Translations under genes and position numbers: made by a program
Part shown: piece by piece, positions 37,476-46,571 of the stretch
How positions within the stretch are numbered: the first letter of the stretch is position 1
Layout: the number at the start of each line of letters is the position of its first letter
DNA from: Bacteroidota bacterium
Lineage (GTDB): Bacteria > Bacteroidota > Bacteroidia > AKYH767-A > 2013-40CM-41-45
Direction: 5' to 3'
Assembly (NCBI GenBank): GCA_016720655.1
Contig: JADKKE010000004.1
Coordinates: 1-64,000, forward strand
DNA: 64,000 bases
The notes under the pieces: model-generated
The model's input: the letters and a program-made list of their open reading frames with translations, nothing else
The model's database searches: none
What the model was told of the DNA's origin: nothing

Positions 37476-40247
37476 ATGAAAAAAATTCTAATCCCGGCAA
37501 TTCTATTTACAGTATGTATCGTACTGTCATGTTCGCGAAATACACAATCCGTTCAGGAGAAAAAAACAAAATCACGAGGAGGCGAAGCGGAATCCGAAGC
37601 AAGGGAGCGTCAACAATGGGAATTGAAACGATTGAAAGATCCGGTGAGCGGACATATCCCCGGAATGATGCGGGAAAAAGAACTGGCTTTTGCAGCTACG
37701 CTTCCAAAAGCAATGGAGCGCTTTTCAAATGGAAGTGCAAGGATCAACGGAACCTGGGATTTTCGCGGGCCATGGAATCTGGGAGGTCGTACAAGAGCTC
37801 TGGCCATTGATCAGACAAACGAAGATATCGTTCTTGCAGGCGGAGTGAGTGGAGGAATGTGGAGGAGTATTGATGGTGGTCAGAACTGGACACGCGTATC
37901 TCCTGTGAACGGATATCCCGGTGTCAATGCAGTGGTTCAGGATACACGTGCAGGTCACCAGCAAACCTGGTATTATTTATCCGGTGAGGCATACGGAACA
38001 TCCGCGAGCGGAGGTGCTTCTTTTTATTTAGGAAATGGAATGTATAAGTCTACAGATGGCGGTGTAACCTGGAATTCATTGGCAAGCACAGTTTCCGGAA
38101 CACCGCAGACCTTCGATAATGTTTGGGATGTTACCTGGAATGTTGCGATTGATCCGGGGAATACTGCTCAGGATGTTGTTTATGCAGCTGCTTATGATGC
38201 AATTTTTCGAAGTAGTAACGGAGGTACTTCATGGACGAGGGTGAAAGGTGCAGGAGGTTTGCAATCCACACAGTCTTATTTTACCGATGTCGCAATTACT
38301 CCCACAAGTATAGTGTATGCAAGTTTGAGTAGTGATGGTGCTCAAAAAGGAATCTGGAGACTGGCACCGGCAAGTTCATTCGTAAATATTCTCCCGGTGA
38401 ATTTCCCTCCAAATTATAATCGTCTCGGAATCGGAATAGATCCCAACAATGAAAGCATAGTGTATTTCTTTGGCCCCACTCCCGGCTATGGAAGAATGAG
38501 TACAGATTTTCAGGGCGATACACTGTGGAACAGTCTGTGGAAATATGAATATGTTTCCGGCGATGGTACAGGAGCAGGAGGTGTGTGGACTGATTTGTCG
38601 GCGAACCTGCCGGGAAATATTGGCGTGTTCAATGGGATGAATACACAGGGAGGATACGATGTGGTAGTAAAAGTGAGACCCGGAAATTCAAACATGGTAT
38701 TTTTAGGAGGAACAAATATTTTCCGTTCCACTTCTGCTTTTTCTGATTCCACACATACTGATGTGATCGGTGGTTATGCTCCCGGAGCAGCTCTTCCTTT
38801 CGTAGATGAATATCCAAATCACCATCCGGATCAGCATGCATTTGCATTTCTCCCTTCTGATCCGAATGTCATGTATGTCGGTTGTGATGGCGGTGTTTCA
38901 CGTACGCTCGATAATTCGGCGACTCCGGTTGTGTGGCAGGACATGAATAACGGTTACATCACTACGCAGTTTTATACTGTTACTGTTGACCACGGAAGTT
39001 TGAATGATATTGTAATCGGTGGCTTACAGGACAACGGTACTTATTATACAAATTCAACCAACCCACTTACTCCATGGGTGCATTCCTTTGATGGCGATGG
39101 ATCTTATTGCCAGATCAGTGATGGAGGTGCAAATTATTATTTCTCGAAACAGCAGGGAAAAATGGCAAAGACTACTGTTGATGCCAATGGTGCCGTTACC
39201 GGATACATGCGCATTGACCCTATCGGTGCTGAGGGATATCAGTTCATCAATCCATATCTCCTGGATCCGAACAACAATAATATAATGTACCTCGCCGCCG
39301 GAAAATTTATATGGAGGAATGATGATTTGTCGGGAATTGCTTTGTCAAACCAATGGGATTCCATTTCAACAAACTGGCTGAAGTTTTCTGACTCTATGAG
39401 TGTGTCAACCGAATCTGTTTCCGCACTTGCAATTTCAAAAACTCCTGCGAATCGTTTATACTATGTAACCGATGAAGGCACAGTGTATCGTGTCGACAAT
39501 GCAAATGTCGGTTCACCAACACGGGTGGATATCACCGGTTCAACTTTTCCTGCAAACGGTTTTACAAGTTGCATTGCAGTGAATCCTGACAATGCTGATC
39601 AGGTTCTCGTTGTGTTTTCGAATTACTCTGTTTACAGTTTGTTTTATTCAACAGATGGCGGAACAACATGGGCACGTGTAGCAGGCAATCTGGAACAAAA
39701 TGCAAATGGAACAGGCAATGGACCTTCGCTTCGTTGGGCGAGTATTCTACCTGTTTCCGATGGTACAGTATATCTTGTCGGTACGAGCACCGGTTTGTAT
39801 TCAACAGATACTTTGATTAACAATGCAAGCGTGTGGACGCAACAAGGCCCGAACTCTATTGGCAGTGCTGTCGTGGACATGATTGATACCCGGACGCAAG
39901 ATGGTCTGGTTGCTGTTGCAACCCATGGAAGTGGATTGTTCTCCACACACATTACCAGCATCAATGATTTGAATACCGGTGTTCAGCAAAATTCAATTGC
40001 CGTTTCATTGAACATTTATCCGAATCCTGCATCCGACATTATCAATTTAAAACTTCCTGCTGACATAGATAAGAAAAATGTTCAGTTAACCTTGTCGGAT
40101 GAAATTGGAAGAATTGTTTGGAAAAAACAATTCACGGTGAATGATGCTTCGATCCAGATATCGGTTCAGAATCTTAGTCAGGGAATGTATTATCTGAATC
40201 TGATTGCTGATCGTAAAAGTATATCTGCTGCATTTGTGAAAGATTGA
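37476..40247 (+). CDS. Large BNR/VPS10-like propeller lipoprotein with T9SS sorting domain
   Basis: 923 residues from the ATG at 37476. The N terminus MKKILIPAILFTVCIVLSCS reads as a lipoprotein signal (Cys19). The body carries many Asp-box (BNR) repeats, for example RSIDGGQNWTRVS, KSTDGGVTWNSL, RSSNGGTSWTRV and YSTDGGTTWARV, as in sortilin/VPS10 and glycosidase-like propellers. The end, from IYPNPASDIINLKL, is a T9SS type A sorting domain. A lipobox and a T9SS sorting domain on one protein is an unusual pairing, since T9SS cargo normally uses type I signal peptides. It is probably an exported binding protein; no catalytic residues were identified. A strong terminator follows. Confidence 0.87.
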   Translation: MKKILIPAILFTVCIVLSCSRNTQSVQEKKTKSRGGEAESEARERQQWELKRLKDPVSGHIPGMMREKELAFAATLPKAMERFSNGSARINGTWDFRGPWNLGGRTRALAIDQTNEDIVLAGGVSGGMWRSIDGGQNWTRVSPVNGYPGVNAVVQDTRAGHQQTWYYLSGEAYGTSASGGASFYLGNGMYKSTDGGVTWNSLASTVSGTPQTFDNVWDVTWNVAIDPGNTAQDVVYAAAYDAIFRSSNGGTSWTRVKGAGGLQSTQSYFTDVAITPTSIVYASLSSDGAQKGIWRLAPASSFVNILPVNFPPNYNRLGIGIDPNNESIVYFFGPTPGYGRMSTDFQGDTLWNSLWKYEYVSGDGTGAGGVWTDLSANLPGNIGVFNGMNTQGGYDVVVKVRPGNSNMVFLGGTNIFRSTSAFSDSTHTDVIGGYAPGAALPFVDEYPNHHPDQHAFAFLPSDPNVMYVGCDGGVSRTLDNSATPVVWQDMNNGYITTQFYTVTVDHGSLNDIVIGGLQDNGTYYTNSTNPLTPWVHSFDGDGSYCQISDGGANYYFSKQQGKMAKTTVDANGAVTGYMRIDPIGAEGYQFINPYLLDPNNNNIMYLAAGKFIWRNDDLSGIALSNQWDSISTNWLKFSDSMSVSTESVSALAISKTPANRLYYVTDEGTVYRVDNANVGSPTRVDITGSTFPANGFTSCIAVNPDNADQVLVVFSNYSVYSLFYSTDGGTTWARVAGNLEQNANGTGNGPSLRWASILPVSDGTVYLVGTSTGLYSTDTLINNASVWTQQGPNSIGSAVVDMIDTRTQDGLVAVATHGSGLFSTHITSINDLNTGVQQNSIAVSLNIYPNPASDIINLKLPADIDKKNVQLTLSDEIGRIVWKKQFTVNDASIQISVQNLSQGMYYLNLIADRKSISAAFVKD

Positions 40248-40293
40248 TTTACAAATTGTTTTAGAATAATTACACCATCTGGAAACCAGAATG

Positions 40294-40342
40294 TTCCCTG
40301 TAAAAAGACGGAATTTACCCTCTTTTTACAGGGAATCTCTTT
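40294..40342 (+). terminator. Intrinsic terminator after the BNR-repeat lipoprotein gene
   Basis: Perfect 15-bp arms 40294-40308 and 40321-40335, 12-base loop, then a T-rich tail with six consecutive T. Confidence 0.92.
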
Positions 40343-40433
40343 TTTGCATTTTTCTTTTCTTCGAAAAAATAATCCCCTTCACAATCAATCAATTCTCCCG
40401 GATTGAAAATTATTTTTATTTTTTGTAAAAACA

Positions 40434-40452
40434 ATGACTACATTATAGTCAA
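40434..40452. promoter_or_regulatory. Second copy of the candidate SOS operator
   Basis: ATGACTACATTATAGTCA is identical over 18 bases to the reverse complement of 35809-35826 and remains a palindrome (6-bp inner arms perfect, the seventh pair broken). A degenerate third copy may start at 40458. It lies about 285 bp before the DnaE2-type ATG. Confidence 0.75.
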
Positions 40453-40564
40453 TCAGAATGACGACTATACAATCATGTAAGTCCGGCTTTTGATTGTTAT
40501 GACAAACGATTTTCTCTTCGGGCCCGGTTTTTTTGCTACCGGTGCCCGGAGCGAAATCGGGGTT

Positions 40565-40735
40565 TTAGTTATTCAGTTATTGGGTTATTAAGTTATTTCA
40601 TCCCAGGGAGTGGAGAGTTCACGAATGACAAATGGTTATTATTTATAGGGTTATTAAGTTATTACCGTCACCCGAAAGTAGATACCCAATAACCCAATAA
40701 CTTAATAACTTAATAACCCAGTAACCAACCTTGCT
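40565..40735. repeat. YYAATAAC octamer island forming an inverted repeat
   Basis: Complement-oriented units (GTTATTGG, GTTATTAA) at 40568-40597 and 40636-40664, then forward units CCAATAAC, CCAATAAC, TTAATAAC, TTAATAAC, CCAGTAAC at 40686-40725. The two orientations could pair. The island ends about 12 bases before the ATG at 40738. Confidence 0.75.
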
Positions 40736-40737
40736 AA

Positions 40738-43700
40738 ATGTTCGTGAACACCCACACCTATTTCAGCCTCAAATACGGAACGCTGAACGTAGAGCAGCTC
40801 CTCGCAGCGGCGCAGCGTTGTGGTGTGCGGAAATTGGTACTCACGGATATCAACAATACTTCCGGTGTTCTGGATTTTATCCGACTGGCACCCAAATATG
40901 AAGTGCAGCCGGCAGTTGGTATTGATTTCAGAATCGGAGCAAGACAATTATACATTGGTGTTGCAAAAAATAACGAAGGCTTTCATGAGCTGAATGAATT
41001 TCTTACGCATTGCCTGAGAAGAGGAACAAACGAAGTTCCTGATATGCCCGACATTCCACCTGTTCTGCAAAATGTAAGCTGGATCATTCCCTTCGAACGT
41101 GTGATCAGAGCTGATTTCCCCGCGCTCTTCCCGGATTTCGCAAAGAACACATTTCATTTTTTTATCGGAGTAAAACAAACAGAACTTTCACGCATCCGTT
41201 TTTCTGCCTGGAAAAACCGGACAAAGCGAATGGTTATTCTCCATCCTGTTACATTCAATACACCCGGTGATTTCAATACACATCGTTTGCTGAGAGCTGT
41301 GGCAAACAATACTTTGCTGAGTAAAGTCGGGGCGGAGGAGCTTGCTTCAGCAGACGAAGTGATGATTACGCAGGAAGAACTTTGCAATCGCTTTGCAGAA
41401 TTCCCGGAGATCATTCGCAACACACAGGAATTGCTGGAGCCTTGCGGGATCGCTTTCGATTACCACGAGAGTAAAAACAAACGGACCTTCTCCGGAAGTA
41501 AATTGCTCGACCGCGAAATTCTTCGCCGGGAAACCTACAAAGGACTCGAGTATCGGTACGGAACCGGAAGCGAAGAAGTGCGACAGCGTGTCGACAAGGA
41601 ATTGCAGATGATCAACGAGCTGGGCTTCGCTCCGTATTTTCTGATCAACTGGGACATCGTCCGCTACGCGCAACACAAAGGATATTTTTATGTCGGACGC
41701 GGCAGCGGGGCGAATAGCATTGTCGCGTATTGCCTGCGCATCACCGATGTGGATCCGATCGATCTCGATCTCTACTTCGAACGTTTCATCAATCCCTTTC
41801 GCAGCAATCCTCCGGATTTCGATCTCGATTTTTCCTGGAAAGACCGCGATGAGCTCACCGATTATATTTTCCGTCGTCATGGCCGTGAGCATGTGGCTTT
41901 GCTGGCCACGTATTCTACATTTCAGTTCAATGCCATCGTGCGCGAACTGGGAAAAGTTTTTGGTTTGCCAAAAGCAGAGATCGATGCCATCTCGGAGAGT
42001 CGACGACATCCCGATACACCTGATCGCATTGCCCAGCTTATCCGTTTGTACTCAACACGCATCGTCGATTTCCCCAGTCACCTGAGTATCCACGCAGGAG
42101 GCGTATTGATCTCGGAAAAACCTGTGACCTGGTACACCGCTACCAATATGCCACCCAAAGGTTATCCTACGACACAATTCAGTATGCTCGAAGCGGAGGA
42201 TATCGGTTTGTACAAATATGATATTCTCAGTCAGCGCGGACTGGGCCACATCAAAGACGCCGTCGAAATTGTAAAACGTAACCGTGGTATCGATATCGAC
42301 ATTCACAACATCGCGGAGTTCAAGCAGGATGAAACGATCAAACAACTTATTCGCAACGGGCGTTGTATCGGATGTTTTTATGTGGAATCTCCTGCCATGC
42401 GAATGTTGCTCAGAAAGCTGCGTGTCGATACCTATATCCAATTGGTAGCGGCGAGTTCCATTATTCGTCCGGGTGTAGCGAAATCGGGGATGATGCGTGA
42501 ATACATTTTACGCACACACGATCCCGCGCGGCGTGCCCTATATCCATCCGCTCATGAAAGAGCTGATGGAAGAAACCTACGGCATCATGGTTTACCAGGA
42601 AGATGTGATCAAAGTAGCGCATCACTTTGCCGGACTCTCGCTCTCGGAAGCCGATGTGCTGCGTAGGGGAATGTCGGGGAAGTTTCGTTCACGCGAGGAG
42701 TTCGCGAAGATCCGTGATAAATTTTTCTCTGTTGCAAAGAGAAAGGCTATCCCGAAACAATTACCACGGAAGTATGGAGACAGATCGAGAGTTTCGCCGG
42801 TTATTCTTTTTCCAAAGGACATTCCGCTTCCTACGCGGTGGAGAGTTACCAGAGTTTGTATCTCAAGGCACATTACCCGAAGGAGTTCATGGTAGGTGTG
42901 ATCAATAATTTCGGCGGTTTTTACCGGACTGAATTTTATGTACACGAAGCCCGCATGTCCGGCGCGGTGGTGCACGCGCCATGTGTCAACAAGAGCGAAT
43001 ACGTGACTTCGATTCAGGGAGACGATATTTATCTTGGTTTTATTCACCTCGGCGAACTGGAGAAAAAAGTAGCGGAACAAATCCTCGAAGACCGGGTGCG
43101 AAACGGAGCGTATGGCAGTCTGCAGGATTTTACAAAACGCGTAAGCATTGCCGTGGAACAACTCCGCATTCTGATTCGCATCGGGGCTTTTCGTTTTACC
43201 GGACGCACGAAGAAGCAATTGCTCTGGGACATTCATATCCTCCTCGGCGCGCAGAAAAAATCCGATGCCAAACCGGAGCTCTTTGATGTGGGTGTGAAAA
43301 ATTTTCATTTACCCGAGCTGCATCACGGAGCCTTTGATGACGCGATGGATGAAATTGAAATCCTCGGCTTTCCCTTGTGTTCGCCGTTTACACTCCTTCG
43401 TGATCCCATTTCTAGCGATCTTCTCGCCGCGGATCTTCCGAAATATGTAGGGAAAGAAATTACCATTGCCGGTTACCTTGTTACACTCAAATACACCAGC
43501 ACCGTCAAACGCGAGACCATGATGTTCGGAACTTTCCTCGACCGGAATGGATTTTTTTTCGACACCACGCATTTTCCAAAAGTCGTGGAACAGTTCCCTT
43601 TCCGTGGCCGCGGTACTTATCTCATCAAAGGAAAAGTAGACGAAGAATTCGGTTTCTGCAGTCTCACCGTCACCGCTCTCGAAAAACTCGAAACCATGGG

Positions 43701-43755
43701 CCGTGATGACCGGCCGGTGAAAGCGATTTCTACAGGGGAGATAATTCAATCCTGA
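40738..43755 (+). pseudogene. DnaE2/ImuC-type DNA polymerase III alpha subunit, two frameshifts
   Basis: Joined across two frameshifts this is about 1005 residues, the size of the error-prone DnaE2/ImuC type. The N-terminal PHP domain starts NTHTYFSLKYG; the polymerase palm has GRGSGANSIVAYCL and PDFDLDF at residues 359-365 with the metal-binding aspartates. An extra base in the CCC run near 42533 moves the reading from frame 1 to frame 2, where PYIHPLMKELMEETYG and MVYQEDVIKVAHHFAG continue the family sequence; a missing T near 42735 returns it to frame 1 at KEKGYPETITTEVWRQIESF. Without correction, translation ends at 42666. Either two consensus errors or a recently disabled gene. Upstream lies the operator shared with the S24 repressor region, so it should be damage-inducible together with the Y-family polymerase. 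Confidence 0.85.
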
Positions 43756-43951
43756 ACCAAAGGAAAAATAGAGTAGTTAAGAAAACTCCAACAATAATGC
43801 GTCTTCTTAACAAAATTAAGAACCCACTCAATTTTATTCTTGAATTTGTTTTAAGCTTTTCGCTTGCATGTTAATGTTCTCCATCGTTGAATGACAAATT
43901 GTATTTTAGTGGTGGATAAATGCAATATTTAATTCAAAGCAATTTATTAAG

Positions 43952-45546
43952 ATGAAAAGCATCCTGAAAATTATTTTATTTAATTCTTGTTGGTTGTTGA
44001 CAGCTAAAACTGGCGGTGCTCAAACTTATTTCGAACTGATTGCCGGAGGGCAAGGGGAAGAAGTATGCACAGAGGCTATGGTCATCGGTTCACGTTATGT
44101 TTTTACCGGACACACAACATCAGCAGGCAATGGGAGTTACGATGTTTTTGTCTTGCAAACAGATGAATCGGGAAATCTTGTGCATCAGACAATTCTCGGT
44201 GGACCGGCAGAAGATATTCCGCTTTCTGCAACACTTACAAAGGACAAGAAAATTGTCATGACAGGATATACCAACAGCTTTAGTAGCGATCAGCCATTTC
44301 TTTGCAAAGTGGACACGAACGGAGCATTGATATGGGATAAACATCTTACTATCGGAGGCTGGGGTTTTGATGTATGTCAGGCTGATGGAAACAATCTGTT
44401 CATGACAGGTCACGCAGGTTCGCCGGACCCGGATTTATTTTTCTTGTCAAACTCGATTCAGCAGGAAATGTGATCTGGTCAAGTTTGTTTGGCGACAGCC
44501 TCATCAATGAAGGAAGAAAAGTGATTGCTAAGCAAAAGATGGTGGAGCAGTGGTATGCGGACTTACCCATGTTCAGAACGGTGGGCCGCTGGATATTGCT
44601 GTTGTAAAGGCAGATAACAATGGTAATCTCGAATGGGCATATGCATATTCATGCCCGGGATTTTTTGGATGGGATCATGGTTATGCATTGCAAGAATATG
44701 GAAGCGATCTTGTAATTGGATCTCTGAGCTATTCTCCTGCATTCAATCCCAATCCAAATTCTCCGATGCTGCAATTCTCATCCCGGATTCAATTGGCACA
44801 ATAAATTCAGGTTTTGCACTGGGGAAAGCCGATTAACGATGATGATGTGCGTGATATCATTGCTTTGCCCAATGGACATCTTGCTTTAACAGGAACTACA
44901 AATTTTGGATCTCATGGTCAAACCGATATTTTATTTGCAGAAATTGATACAGCAGGAACTATCATTCAGCAACAGGCATTCGGTGGTAGCAGTTACGAAA
45001 CTGGCTTGTCTGTAAAATCGCTCGGCTCGGAGAATTTTCTTCTTGCCGGCTATACCGAAAGTTTTGGTCAGGGCTTTAATGATATGTACATGATTAAAAC
45101 AGGAGCAGGAATCCTGAGTTGTAATGCTGTCAACGCTGGAATGCAAATCGTTCCAATGACATTTTCGAAAACAAATACGCTGCAACAACATCCTGCATCT
45201 TTAGTTTTACCAGCCGGAGGGTTCACAGCCACACCCTCAACTCTGCCATTTCAAAAGCTTTGTACAATTACAAATGTTCCGAAGAATTCCTGACAACAAT
45301 TCCTTGTTCTGGATAAATTATAAAACGGGGCAACCTGTTCTTCATATGAGACTGGAGCAATCCACAAAACTTGCATTTTCCTTGTTCGATATCAGTGGCA
45401 AAGATCTTGGGCGTTTCGCGAAAAGTGTATTTCAAAGCGGAGAAAACGAATTCATTCCAAATGTGTCGGGATTATCAAAAGGTGTATATGTGATTCGAAT
45501 TGTAAGTGAAGCAGGAGTTCAGGCGATTAAATTTGTTCTGGATTGA
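43952..45546 (+). pseudogene. Secreted repeat protein with T9SS sorting domain, multiply frameshifted
   Basis: Begins with a signal peptide (about residues 1-23, ending GGAQ) and continues with repeats of the type GSYDVFVLQTDESGNLV and TDILFAEIDTAGTII, a propeller-like family frequent in Bacteroidota, and ends with a degenerate T9SS sorting domain (FSLFDISGKDLGRF to IKFVLD). The sense is spread over all three frames: shifts are needed near 44443 (-1), 44535 (-1), 44760 (-1), 44805 (+1) and 45283 (+1), each in or beside a short homopolymer. Five shifts in 1.6 kb look like gene decay or a poorly resolved consensus. It lies 196 bp behind the also frameshifted DnaE2-type gene. The original function is unknown. 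Confidence 0.8.
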
Positions 45547-45870
45547 ACAGGAAAAAGACTCTAATCTAATTTGATTGAAATAGATATTCATGCATTAAAT
45601 CTCATCCATCGATCCGGAACACAAAGTTATACCGTATTTACTTCTACACATTAGGGCCGGCTAATTCCCAGCTCTGCCGTATTTACTTCTACAATTTATT
45701 TTATTCGTTAAGCGCTTCGACGGATATTCATCCGTTGTTTTTTAATTGTGTGATTTTTATCCACTTTAAATCGCTCAACGATTTAAATTTGCTCGAATTT
45801 TATTTAAAACTTTCGAAAAATTATTGGAGGAGCCCTTAGATTAAATGAAAATTATTCTGGAACCTTAAAG
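45547..45870. other. Intergenic region with a 17-bp direct repeat and two hairpins
   Basis: CCGTATTTACTTCTACA occurs at 45632-45648 and again at 45677-45693. A 6-bp stem at 45720-45735 followed by a T run could be a weak plus-strand terminator. A perfect 9-bp hairpin lies at 45765-45787. No coding sequence seen. Confidence 0.55.
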
Positions 45871-46359
45871 TCAAAAAAGCATCCTCACCCCATGTTTAAT
45901 TTTCATCTCATGCTCAAGCAACCATTGCTTTCTCCATAATCCGCCAGCATAACCGGTGAGTGTACCATTCGAGCCAATGACACGGTGACAGGGAACAATG
46001 ATTGCAATCTGATTTTTGCCGTTTGTTGTACCCACGGCGCGGATGGCTTTCACGTCTCCGATTCTTTTTGACAATTCAAGATAAGAGATCGTTTCTCCAA
46101 ATGGAATTTTTAAAAGTTCAGCCCATACTCCTTGCTGGAAATCGCTTCCTGTCTGTGCAACAGGAACACTGAATTGCAATAAACGTCCTTCAAAAAAAGC
46201 TTCAAGTTCTTCGACACAGGTTTTTAAAATAGCATCGCTTGATTGTTCTCCTAAATGATCAGGCCGTTGATCCAACATGCTTAATTTGCAAATTGCATCG
46301 TCTGTGGAAACTATTTCCAGAAACCCAAGTGCTGTGTTTAGTATTGCCCTGCCTGCCAT
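45871..46359 (-). CDS. ogt: Methylated-DNA-[protein]-cysteine S-methyltransferase
   Basis: 162 residues from the ATG at 46359; a TTG three codons upstream lies in the -7 promoter box. Removes methyl groups from O6-methylguanine in DNA by a suicide transfer. The active-site motif is IVPCHRVIG, preceded by the arginine-finger helix AIRAVGTTNGKN and followed by LTGYAGGLWRKQWLLEHE. The N-terminal domain is short, as in Ogt. The -7 box ends a few bases before the ATG, so the transcript may be nearly leaderless. It stands alone. A second family member, lacking the cysteine, is found at 56.1 kb. Confidence 0.95.
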   Translation of the reverse strand: MAGRAILNTALGFLEIVSTDDAICKLSMLDQRPDHLGEQSSDAILKTCVEELEAFFEGRLLQFSVPVAQTGSDFQQGVWAELLKIPFGETISYLELSKRIGDVKAIRAVGTTNGKNQIAIIVPCHRVIGSNGTLTGYAGGLWRKQWLLEHEMKIKHGVRMLF

Positions 46360-46365
46360 GTTACA

Positions 46366-46373
46366 CAAAGATA
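46366..46373 (-). promoter_or_regulatory. -7 box (TATCTTTG) of ogt, immediately before the start codon
   Basis: The minus strand reads TATCTTTG, perfect TAnnTTTG, ending 6 bases before the ATG at 46359. A transcript starting at the usual distance would have almost no leader. Confidence 0.55.
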
Positions 46374-46571
46374 GGAATCCGGCGAGACAGCTAAATCATT
46401 TCTTCAAATTTCGCAAAATTGAATTTTTGTCAAAAGAATCCTAATAAATCCTGATCCTTCACGTTTCATTAACACGGATTGATCATTTTCTGTCGTTTAT
46501 TTACTTCGGAAATGGGGGAGAAGAATTGTAACAAATCGGGTTTCCATAGCGTCCCAGGAATGACACTAAAA

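Larger units (their letters stand above)
40248..40737. other. Intergenic region before the DnaE2-type gene
   Basis: 490 bases holding, in order, the terminator of the upstream gene, the second copy of the operator palindrome (40434-40451), a TTGATTGTTA decamer (40490-40499) also present beside the first operator copy (35832-35841), and a repeat island (40565-40735) reaching the ATG. No coding sequence seen. Confidence 0.6.

Noticed and set aside
42622..43308. 228-codon minus-strand frame over the DnaE2-type gene
   Set aside because: The plus strand carries recognisable polymerase sequence across the same bases, although frameshifted; the antisense frame has no family likeness.
34863..43755. 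Prophage or integrative element around the S24 repressor
   Set aside because: The repressor is phage-like at its N terminus, but no integrase, structural, lysis or attachment sequence is present; the neighbours are repair polymerases.
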